DNA from: an uncultured Micrococcales bacterium
Lineage (GTDB): Bacteria > Actinomycetota > Actinomycetes > Actinomycetales > Microbacteriaceae
NCBI GenBank assembly: GCA_903927775.1
Contig: CAIYOE010000247.1
Coordinates: forward strand, 1 to 5,324
Reading direction: 5' to 3'
DNA: 5,324 nucleotides
Part shown: positions 1-5,324 of the stretch, in pieces
Numbering within the stretch: position 1 is the first letter of the stretch
Layout: each line of letters opens with the position of its first letter
Notes under the pieces: generated by a model
Seen by the model: only the letters and a program-made list of their open reading frames with translations
Database searches by the model: none
Told to the model about the DNA's origin: nothing
Program-made: the position numbers and the translations under genes

Positions 1-831
1 ATCGCAGCTGTTTTGGCAAAGCGCATGCACATTCCCGTGTATCACATGGAGGCGGGCAACCGTTCGTTCGACGAAAACGTTCCCGAAGAAAGCAACCGCC
101 GTATGGTGGACCACGTTTCGGACTTTAACCTGCCCTACAACGAGTACTCGAAGCGCAACCTGCTGAACGAAGGCCTACACCCACGTCGTTTGATGATGAC
201 CGGATCTCCTATGCGCGAGATCATGAATCACCACATCGATGATATTTTGGCCAGCAACGTTCTTGAGGATCTCAAGTTGGCTCCTCAGGGTTATTTCTTG
301 GTCAGCGCCCACCGTCAGGAGAACGTCGATGTTCCAGCCAGACTGCAGAAACTCTTGGACACCCTGCAGGCTATACACCAAAAATGGCAGCTACCCGTTT
401 TGGTCAGCACTCACCCTCGTACCCGTAAGAAGCTCGAAGCGCTTCCTGGTTTTACCGAAACCCCAGGGGTGATCTTCCACGAACCTTTCGGATTCCTTGC
501 ATACAACAAACTGCAGATGAATGCCAAGGCGGTTATTTCTGACTCGGGAACCATTGCCGAAGAGAGCAGCATCCTTGGATTCCCTGCCGTGACCATCCGC
601 GATTCCATCGAACGCCCAGAGGCCATCGATGTTGCGGCTATTGTCATGACCGGCCTAAAGGCGAACGAAGTAATCAATGGCCTAGAAGAAGTGATTGCCA
701 ACCCACCGGCGGCGGATCGGGTGCTGCCTCAGGGTTACGAAGTTACCGACTTTTCACAGAGAGTTGTTCGCTTCATTATGAGCACTTATGGCCGACACCA
801 CGAGTGGGCGGGCATTCGCAAGCTGGGTTAG
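1..831 (+). CDS. Non-hydrolysing UDP-N-acetylhexosamine 2-epimerase (WecB/FnlC family), 5' end cut by window
   Basis: The reading frame is open from base 1 and stops at TAG 829-831, giving 277 visible codons against about 375 for the family, so roughly 100 N-terminal residues lie outside. The TTG at 13 is an internal codon, not a start. Family enzymes are cytoplasmic and invert C2 of a UDP-linked N-acetylhexosamine, making precursors for surface glycans. Numbering from the Leu codon at 13, I see MEAGNR (12-17), PEESNR (24-29), TGSPM (63-67), SAHRQEN (98-104) and SDSGTIAEES (176-185). E13, one of the E25/E26 pair and H100 correspond to catalytic or substrate-binding residues of E. coli WecB. 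The MEAGNR, NLPY and SDSGTI wording resembles the FnlC/WbjD/CapG branch (UDP-L-FucNAc synthesis) more than enterobacterial WecB, so UDP-L-FucNAc or UDP-ManNAc are both possible products. The family is secure; the exact substrate is not. A glycosyltransferase follows on the same strand, fitting a polysaccharide cluster. Confidence 0.92.
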   Translation: MAAVLAKRMHIPVYHMEAGNRSFDENVPEESNRRMVDHVSDFNLPYNEYSKRNLLNEGLHPRRLMMTGSPMREIMNHHIDDILASNVLEDLKLAPQGYFLVSAHRQENVDVPARLQKLLDTLQAIHQKWQLPVLVSTHPRTRKKLEALPGFTETPGVIFHEPFGFLAYNKLQMNAKAVISDSGTIAEESSILGFPAVTIRDSIERPEAIDVAAIVMTGLKANEVINGLEEVIANPPAADRVLPQGYEVTDFSQRVVRFIMSTYGRHHEWAGIRKLG

Positions 832-840
832 CTTGACCTA

Positions 841-849
841 GGGGGAAGG
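841..849 (+). promoter_or_regulatory. Probable ribosome binding site of the GT14 gene
   Basis: GGGGGAAGG ends 11 bases before the ATG at 861, a slightly long but usable spacing. A second purine run, GGGGGA at 855-860, abuts the ATG and is too close to act as a Shine-Dalgarno site. I see no convincing -35/-10 pair or terminator hairpin in the 29-base gap, so co-transcription with the epimerase gene is likely. Confidence 0.5.
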
Positions 850-860
850 TTTTCGGGGGA

Positions 861-1715
861 ATGAAAATAGCAGTACTGGTCTTAGCGCACAAAAATTTGG
901 GTCAACTTAACAGGCTGGTTTCACACTTGGCGCAAGACTTCGACGTTTATGTCCACATAGATAAAAAATCGTCAATCAAAGTCGGCCAGGTAGTCCAGTC
1001 GCCAAACGTTTTCGTACATAAGAAATTTAAAATTTCTTGGGGTTCGCTTGAGATGGTGAAGGCCACACTCCATCTAATGAAGGAATCCTGCTCTAAGGGT
1101 TACGGCCGATATATTGTGATTTCAGGTCAGGACTTACCACTTCGAAATAATAAAGACATTCGAGACTTCTTCAGTGAAAATAATTCGAGCGAATTTATTT
1201 CAGGGTTGAATCTAAAGTTTTGGGACAAGGGCGGACTAGAGCGCGTTGAGTATTTTCACGCGCCTTCGCCCGTAGGTTCTCATGGGCTGATTCGAACAAA
1301 TCGCCTCGTTTTGAACTACAGCATGAATCTAGCCAACCGAGCCCTGGGAGTGAAGCGACAATCCAACTGGGATTTTTATTGCGGTTCCAATTGGTTCGAC
1401 CTGTCCTCCAGAGCTGTGGAGGCGATTTTGAGGCATGTTTCCTCAAACCCAGAATTCATCAAGAGGTTTCGATGGACAGCCTGCTGTGACGAAATTTTCT
1501 TCCAAACCGCGCTGGCACTCCAGGGGTTTGAGGACAAGTTCCAGCCGTCGCCACTTCGCTACATCGATTGGAAAACTGGTCCCGAACACCCACGAACACT
1601 GAGGCAATCGGATTTGAACGAGCTAGTGCACTCTGAAATGCTTTTTGCCCGTAAGTTTGACCAAACAGTCGATCCAGACATTATTGACGCTTTGTACGCA
1701 CGGCTCCAGCCTTAG
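861..1715 (+). CDS. Core-2/I-branching-type glycosyltransferase (GT14, Branch family)
   Basis: This complete 284-residue protein looks like a bacterial member of the family named after animal beta-1,6-N-acetylglucosaminyltransferases. Bacterial members are predicted cytoplasmic sugar transferases for surface glycans; some are annotated as xylosyl- or GlcNAc-transferases, and donor and acceptor cannot be read from sequence. Visible family motifs in order are an opening beta strand MKIAVLVLAHKN (1-12), VHIDKK (31-36), SWGSLEMV (59-66), ISGQDLPLR (87-95), EFISG (111-115), GSNWFDLS (175-182), DEIFFQT (210-216), YIDW (234-237) and LFARKFD (261-267). By analogy with C2GnT-L, E211 is the likely catalytic base. 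No signal peptide or membrane segment is evident. ATG 861 is chosen because the family's first strand begins right there. The gene is about 47% G+C over 901-1680 and about 41% over 901-1200 by hand count, against about 53% sampled in the epimerase gene, suggesting separate acquisition. It ends inside the stop codon of the convergent gene. Confidence 0.88.
   Translation: MKIAVLVLAHKNLGQLNRLVSHLAQDFDVYVHIDKKSSIKVGQVVQSPNVFVHKKFKISWGSLEMVKATLHLMKESCSKGYGRYIVISGQDLPLRNNKDIRDFFSENNSSEFISGLNLKFWDKGGLERVEYFHAPSPVGSHGLIRTNRLVLNYSMNLANRALGVKRQSNWDFYCGSNWFDLSSRAVEAILRHVSSNPEFIKRFRWTACCDEIFFQTALALQGFEDKFQPSPLRYIDWKTGPEHPRTLRQSDLNELVHSEMLFARKFDQTVDPDIIDALYARLQP
1712..1715. other. Convergent overlap of two stop codons
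   Basis: On the plus strand TTAG contains the TAG stop (1713-1715) of the glycosyltransferase gene. On the minus strand bases 1714-1712 are the TAA stop of the GGDEF-EAL gene. The two coding regions therefore overlap tail to tail by four bases, and neither can have a terminator placed before the other gene begins. I found no strong hairpin with a T-tract on either side. Confidence 0.95.
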
Positions 1716-3922
1716 CGGACTGCCATCCACTCGCCCAGCTGCTCGGCGGGCACAGCCTTGCTGAACAAAAAGCCCTGAACGCACTTCACGCCCAAAGCAG
1801 CCAGCGAATCCGCGACCTCCTGTGTTTCAACGCCCTCGGCAACCACCGTGAGCCCCAGAGAATCCGCGATTTGCTTGATGTCGGAAATCAGGCTGGCACT
1901 GCGATCGCTCAGTGCGGCGTCGGGCAAGAAACTGCGGTCGATCTTGAGTAAGTCAAGTGGTAGCTGGTGGGCCTGACCCAGGTTGGAATAGCCGGAGCCA
2001 AAATCATCCAGGGCGATTCGAATTCCCTGTTCGCGCAATACTCTCAATTGTTCCAACGCATTCGGTTGGTTCACCATGGCGTGCTCGGTTACCTCTAGTA
2101 CAAGCGCCGCAGCGGGAACTTTGTTTCTTTGCAGCGCGGAAATCACAAAGTTGGCGAGGTTAGGGTCCTGCAACTGGACCAGGTCTAGGTTCACAGAAAC
2201 GTAGGGCACAAGGTCTTTGGTTACAAAGCCACTCAAAGTGCTAGACCAGGCCATCAATGATTCTTCGATGATTTGCCAACCAAGCTCAACCGTTACACCC
2301 GCGCGCTGAACCGAAGATAGGAAGTTCCCGGGCATAACTAGGCCAACACCTGGCCTCTCCCAACGCACCAGAGCTTCTGCGCCTACGGCTTGTCCGGTCT
2401 GCAAATCGACTACTGGCTGGTAATAAACCTTGAACTCTCCGGAGCGTAAGGCATTTCGAACCGCAATTTCTTCGTGCCACACATTCATCATCGACTGGTG
2501 CCGATTTGGGTCGTAAAGCACAAATCCTTCGCGGTCGCCAGGTGCTTTAGCCAAGTAAATGGCCATAGCCGCGCTTCTGGAGAGTTCGGCAGCGTTTGCC
2601 ACATCGCTGCCATTTAGGCTCAGACCAGCGCACACCGAGATTCTGGCCTCCTGACCAGCCAGCTCGGTAGTAAAACTCAGTTGATTTGCAATTTGTGTGG
2701 CGCGATTCAAAACCTGTTTTTCGTCCTCCCCTTGCAATAAAACACCGAACTCATCTGCGGAAAGCCTGGCCAAAGACTCGCCGTGCAGCATGGCCTTTGA
2801 TAAACGGCTGGCAACCAGATTCAAAACATCGTCGCCGGCCGCATAACCCAACGATGAGTTGACATCGCGGAATCGGTCAATGTCTAAAATAAGGACTCCC
2901 AGGCTGAGGCCGGAAGATTTAGCAGACTCAAACTGGGCATCGATCGCCTTTGTGAATGTGCTGCGATTCGGGAGTCCCGTCACAGAATCAAAGTCCTTTT
3001 GATACTCCAAAGCCCGTTCGTTCTGGTCGCGACTTTCCAAAACGGCCAACACCTCGTTGGCGCGTGATTGCGCCAACTCCGAGTCCTCGATATGTTCTGA
3101 ATCTACTTCGAGCGCAGCAAGGTCCTCTGCTACCCGTGCCTTGATTTGGGCGCTGGGGGTTGCCGCACTGATAAGCTCCAACCATTGGCGACTAAGTGAT
3201 TCAAGCTGTCGCATCAAAACCAAACGACGCCTCGTTGCCTCTAGTCGGTTCCGTTCCTCGCTTAACCGAGTTCGGGTTATTACGTAGGCTCTTCGAATAT
3301 CTCTCGAAAGCCAAACCGATAGCCCTAAGCCCAAAATCAAAATGACGGCTAAAAGGATCGACTGTTGCAGTTCCGACTGGGCACGGGCTTCAGAGACCTG
3401 CAAGACCTGTTGCCTTGAGAGCTGCTGGAATCGGATGTTCAGCTTGATTACTAAGGTGCGAAAATGATCCAGGAAAACTCGGCGACTATTGATAAAGGCG
3501 TCTCTTTTGGTGTCGCTAACATTTGACAACTGGCGAATCAGCTTGTCTAGTTTTGGCAGTTCCACCTGATATGTACGGGTGGTTTGATCCCAGGTGGTTA
3601 GTCCGCTGCTCGTTATAACCGTGAGTCGTTGGCCTAGGAGGGCACGAGATATCTGGACGTCTCTGGCCTGAACCACGCCCAAGGCCCAGTCTTGAATACT
3701 GAGCAACGTGTTAAACGATTCACGCTGCACGAAAATCTGCGCTCCGGCATCGCTTTCTTCGCTCATGATTTGTTTACGTTCGGTGGCGCGTGCCTGCCAC
3801 GCATTCACCGATGAAAAGACCAGAAGCCCGATGCTAAGAATCAGCACACCGGCCATCACCCACTGCCCGAGTTTAGGCCTTGCTAGGTTCAAGGCTGGTT
3901 CGGTTTCTGGGCTTCGGGACAT
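1712..3922 (-). CDS. Membrane GGDEF-EAL protein: degenerate cyclase site, intact EAL phosphodiesterase residues
   Basis: This complete 736-residue inner-membrane protein probably hydrolyses cyclic-di-GMP. TM1 spans about 21-38 and TM2 about 188-205. They enclose an extracytoplasmic region of some 150 residues that looks all-helical, with no recognised CHASE or Cache motif. A charged, probably coiled-coil linker (206-305) leads to GGDEF (about 306-470) and EAL (about 485-736). The GGDEF domain keeps TGLPNR (315-320) and the metal-site DIDRF (347-351), but the signature is SADEF (388-392) and the RxxD inhibitory site is replaced by LHGE, so cyclase activity is doubtful. The EAL domain keeps E516 (EALVRW), N578, E610/E613, D639-D640 (DDFGSG), K660 (LKIDRSF), E696 (AEGVET) and Q716 (QGF), the set expected of an active phosphodiesterase. 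No HAMP or PAS domain is recognisable. ATG 3922 is 3 bases after the preceding lipoprotein stop. The nearest purine-rich site, AAGG at 3940-3943, is 17 bases away, so translation probably depends on coupling. The product may be regulated by that lipoprotein. Confidence 0.93.
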   Translation of the reverse strand: MSRSPETEPALNLARPKLGQWVMAGVLILSIGLLVFSSVNAWQARATERKQIMSEESDAGAQIFVQRESFNTLLSIQDWALGVVQARDVQISRALLGQRLTVITSSGLTTWDQTTRTYQVELPKLDKLIRQLSNVSDTKRDAFINSRRVFLDHFRTLVIKLNIRFQQLSRQQVLQVSEARAQSELQQSILLAVILILGLGLSVWLSRDIRRAYVITRTRLSEERNRLEATRRRLVLMRQLESLSRQWLELISAATPSAQIKARVAEDLAALEVDSEHIEDSELAQSRANEVLAVLESRDQNERALEYQKDFDSVTGLPNRSTFTKAIDAQFESAKSSGLSLGVLILDIDRFRDVNSSLGYAAGDDVLNLVASRLSKAMLHGESLARLSADEFGVLLQGEDEKQVLNRATQIANQLSFTTELAGQEARISVCAGLSLNGSDVANAAELSRSAAMAIYLAKAPGDREGFVLYDPNRHQSMMNVWHEEIAVRNALRSGEFKVYYQPVVDLQTGQAVGAEALVRWERPGVGLVMPGNFLSSVQRAGVTVELGWQIIEESLMAWSSTLSGFVTKDLVPYVSVNLDLVQLQDPNLANFVISALQRNKVPAAALVLEVTEHAMVNQPNALEQLRVLREQGIRIALDDFGSGYSNLGQAHQLPLDLLKIDRSFLPDAALSDRSASLISDIKQIADSLGLTVVAEGVETQEVADSLAALGVKCVQGFLFSKAVPAEQLGEWMAVR

Positions 3923-3925
3923 GAG

Positions 3926-4477
3926 TTACTTGTTTACTACCTTGATGGTTCTTAGGCTCCAGTTCCAGGCATCAAGGTAGGTGAAGTACTTGGAATTGGT
4001 CGCAAATACCAAACGAATCGGCCCACCGGCGTCCATAGCAATTGGTTGGCCGTCGCGGGAAACAGCCAAAATTGCGTCCGCTGCCTCAAGATTTGCTGCG
4101 GTGTCGGCGAATTCGTATTCATTCAGAGCCACCGTGTCGACTTTGTCTGAAGGTGAGATTCCAGATTGTTCAAAAAGCGCTTTGAGAAACACTCCGCCAA
4201 AGTCCTGACGCTTTTTGACAAACGGTTCAAGAATGCTGATCTTCTGATCAGCCATAGCCTTGAGCTCACCCATGGTGTACTCCACTGTTTTCTTGCCGCT
4301 AACGGTCAGCACTACATCGGTGTCTTTGGGGTTATCCACCTTGAACCCGCCATAAGGGTTGGTTGGGGACGCACTGGGAGTAATCGTGGCCACGGGCTGC
4401 GTCGCACAACCACTCAGCGCTGGGAGCAGCATAGCCGCGCCCAAAGCAACGACTATCAATCGATTCGTGGTTCTCAT
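3926..4477 (-). CDS. Secreted lipoprotein with sulfite-oxidase/molybdopterin-binding-like fold, lacking the Mo-ligand cysteine
   Basis: This complete 183-residue protein has a signal peptide with basic MRTTNR, a hydrophobic core at about 7-20 and lipobox LSGC (21-24), so C24 should be lipidated and the protein held on the outer face of the membrane. A Thr/Pro/Ser-rich tether (25-42) follows. The rest resembles short 'molybdopterin-dependent oxidoreductase' proteins (PF00174-like): LTVSG (57-61) with YTMGELKAM (67-75), FGGVFLKALFEQSGI (93-107), VALNEYEF (116-123), ILAVSRDGQPI (136-146), GGPIRLVF (151-158) and the closing WSLRTIKV (173-180). There is no cysteine after C24, so the protein-derived molybdenum ligand of sulfite oxidase and YedY is missing; redox catalysis of that type is unlikely, and ligand sensing is my inference. 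It overlaps the upstream GGDEF-EAL gene by ATGA and lies 3 bases before the next one. The lipoprotein call is firm; the fold rests on remembered family patterns. Confidence 0.85.
   Translation of the reverse strand: MRTTNRLIVVALGAAMLLPALSGCATQPVATITPSASPTNPYGGFKVDNPKDTDVVLTVSGKKTVEYTMGELKAMADQKISILEPFVKKRQDFGGVFLKALFEQSGISPSDKVDTVALNEYEFADTAANLEAADAILAVSRDGQPIAMDAGGPIRLVFATNSKYFTYLDAWNWSLRTIKVVNK
4235..4252 (-). repeat. Perfect 7-bp inverted repeat with 4-base loop inside the lipoprotein gene
   Basis: On the coding strand GCTGATC, loop AGAA, GATCAGC forms a perfect short hairpin at codons for Ala-Asp-Gln-Lys-Ile-Ser (76-81). No T-tract follows, so it is not a terminator of the standard type. 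It may be chance or a minor mRNA structure within the operon transcript. Confidence 0.4.
4474..4477 (-). other. ATGA overlap coupling the degenerate GGDEF-EAL gene to the lipoprotein gene
   Basis: Read on the minus strand, ATGA contains the lipoprotein start (4477-4475) and the stop TGA (4476-4474) of the upstream gene. This is the classic stop-start arrangement for translational coupling. With the 3-base gap at 3923-3925 it shows that all three minus-strand genes form one operon. Confidence 0.95.
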
Positions 4478-5324
4478 TCCATCTCCTTGGATTTTTCGAA
4501 AGGAAATACAAACTCGGCATTTCCCAGTTGGGCTAACTGCGCATGCTGTGTGGCGTTTAGATGCTCGAACGCAATAGTTCGAAGGCCAAGTGCACTTGCA
4601 ATAGCAATCGCAGTCCTGATACTGGTGACTTTTGGTGCGAGGGAACCCAAACTGGCCAAAGCCTCTGCGGAAAGACCTAAGGCAACTGGGTTCAACTGCT
4701 CAAGCATCACCAACTCGTTTGGACCACTCCCAAAATTCTTCAGGATGATTTCGATTCTGGTTCGCTTTTTCAAATCGGCTACATCGTGCAGCAGAGTTGG
4801 GCTGGCCAGCGCGCAGTCGAGCACCACGCCTATGCGCGCCAAAACCCCAATAGTCCTCAGCTCGCCTATAACTTCTTCGACCAACCCGGTGTGGCTCCAG
4901 TAGTGGTTTGGAAAATCTAAAAGGTACTCGTCGGTTTCTCTAACAATGGCACTCTGAGCAACTGCGCGCCTGACAAGAGTTGCGATCGTAGCGGGCTCCG
5001 GGTTGCGAACAGAGTGCTCAATCACAATGTGGTAACTATTACCTTCGCTTGATTGGCGCGGCCCAATGGAGTGCACCACAACCCCTGGCAACAAATTAAC
5101 AGGCATTGTCGAAAGTTTTTCAGTTAGGTCCAAGCCAACCAGCGGGTCCGGTTTGATTGCAAAACCCGACTGTGAGTAAACGGCTCCCCCACCTTGTTTC
5201 TTTGCCTGATACATGAGGGAATCACTGATCTTCATGGCGTTTTGGAATGATTCACCAGACTGCCAAAGCGACACACCCAAGCTTGCCGAGACTGTAATTT
5301 CCAGTCCAGTTTTTGTCTTAAAGG
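4474..5324 (-). CDS. GGDEF-EAL protein with catalytically dead EAL domain, 5' end beyond window
   Basis: The frame is open from the right edge (last whole codon 5320-5322) to TGA 4476-4474, with 282 visible codons. The TTG at 5280 is internal: the codons before it continue the GGDEF fold (ITVSASLGVS). Numbering from that Leu, the end of a GGDEF domain is clear (SLGVSLW, SDSLMYQAKKQGGGAVY up to about 35); its GGDEF signature lies outside. About 225 residues at EAL-domain spacing follow but lack the motifs. No EAL triplet is present, DDFGSG has become KNFGSG (181-186), the LKID lysine region reads LGLS (201-204), AEGVET has become AFEHLN (237-242), and the QGF glutamine is gone near EFVFPFEK (256-263). 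It should not hydrolyse c-di-GMP; it may bind it or act as a partner or scaffold, but this is inference. Any sensor or membrane part would be N-terminal and unseen. It is the first visible gene of a coupled operon; its promoter is outside the window. Confidence 0.85.
   Translation of the reverse strand, partial: FKTKTGLEITVSASLGVSLWQSGESFQNAMKISDSLMYQAKKQGGGAVYSQSGFAIKPDPLVGLDLTEKLSTMPVNLLPGVVVHSIGPRQSSEGNSYHIVIEHSVRNPEPATIATLVRRAVAQSAIVRETDEYLLDFPNHYWSHTGLVEEVIGELRTIGVLARIGVVLDCALASPTLLHDVADLKKRTRIEIILKNFGSGPNELVMLEQLNPVALGLSAEALASLGSLAPKVTSIRTAIAIASALGLRTIAFEHLNATQHAQLAQLGNAEFVFPFEKSKEME
4483..4488 (-). promoter_or_regulatory. Ribosome binding site of the lipoprotein gene
   Basis: The minus strand reads AAGGAG, then five bases, then the ATG at 4477. 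This near-consensus Shine-Dalgarno site lies inside the last codons of the upstream gene and fixes the lipoprotein start. It contrasts with the GGDEF-EAL gene that follows, which has no comparable site. Confidence 0.85.

Noticed and set aside
13..15. TTG as start codon of the epimerase gene.
   Set aside because: The frame is open through base 1, and the family's N-terminal nucleotide-binding portion of about 100 residues is missing, so the true start is upstream of the window.
833..838. TTGACC resembling a -35 promoter box in the gap before the glycosyltransferase gene.
   Set aside because: No -10-like hexamer lies 16-18 bases downstream; that region is G-rich and includes the start codon.
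1020..1038. Perfect 9-bp inverted repeat AAGAAATTT/AAATTTCTT around a single A.
   Set aside because: It lies in the most A+T-rich part of the glycosyltransferase gene, encodes ordinary Lys-Lys-Phe-Lys-Ile residues, and has only a one-base centre of pure A/T-type pairing; it is likely chance.
1957..2163. Plus-strand open frames inside the GGDEF-EAL gene, and other short frames opposite the real genes.
   Set aside because: They lie wholly within strongly supported coding sequence on the other strand or frame, and their translations show no recognisable family motifs.
3922..3928. The lipoprotein and the GGDEF-EAL gene are in the same frame, separated only by TAA-CTC-ATG, so stop readthrough would give one fused protein.
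   Set aside because: In a fusion the lipoprotein domain would be outside, and TM1 would then have to cross inward, placing the GGDEF-EAL domains outside after TM2. That topology makes no sense for cytoplasmic nucleotide enzymes, so the shared frame is probably chance.
5278..5280. TTG at 5280 as start of the rightmost minus-strand gene.
   Set aside because: The codons beyond it (ITVSAS leading into LGVS) are recognisable GGDEF-domain sequence and contain no stop, so the gene continues past the window.

Overview
The window has no RNA gene, mobile element or CRISPR array that I can see, and the only gaps between genes are 29 bases (832-860) and 3 bases (3923-3925). Base composition is moderate, about 53-60% G+C by hand count in the lines I sampled. 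The gene packing is very tight, and there is a short actinobacterial-style lipoprotein signal followed by a Thr/Pro/Ser-rich tether. Together these suggest a free-living bacterium with a compact genome. A lower-GC actinobacterium (Microbacteriaceae-like) is my best guess, but this is inference and not secure.

Left part, plus strand (1-1715): surface-polysaccharide genes. The first is the 3' three-quarters of a non-hydrolysing UDP-HexNAc 2-epimerase (WecB/FnlC family), cut by the window edge. Next, 29 bases downstream, is a complete GT14 'core-2/I-branching' glycosyltransferase. One would supply an activated amino sugar and the other would transfer a sugar. The glycosyltransferase gene is clearly more A+T-rich than its neighbours, especially in its first third, as is common for exchanged polysaccharide genes.

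Right part, minus strand (1712-5324): a three-gene, translationally coupled cyclic-di-GMP operon, read from right to left. Gene 1 (4474 to beyond the window) is the C-terminal half of a GGDEF-EAL protein whose EAL domain has lost essentially every catalytic motif. Gene 2 (3926-4477) overlaps it by ATGA and encodes a secreted lipoprotein with a sulfite-oxidase/molybdopterin-binding-like fold but no cysteine available as metal ligand. Gene 3 (1712-3922) starts 3 bases after gene 2 stops. It encodes a two-TM GGDEF-EAL protein with an extracytoplasmic helical domain, a degenerate SADEF cyclase site and a complete set of EAL phosphodiesterase residues.

The most interesting idea here is that these three proteins form one signalling unit. 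The lipoprotein would sense something outside the membrane and pass it to the extracytoplasmic domain of an active phosphodiesterase. A second GGDEF-EAL protein, with the opposite pattern of domain decay in what is visible, would be encoded in the same operon. The two arms converge tail to tail and their stop codons overlap (1712-1715), so no intergenic terminator fits between them. Control of the neighbouring polysaccharide genes by c-di-GMP is plausible but rests only on proximity.
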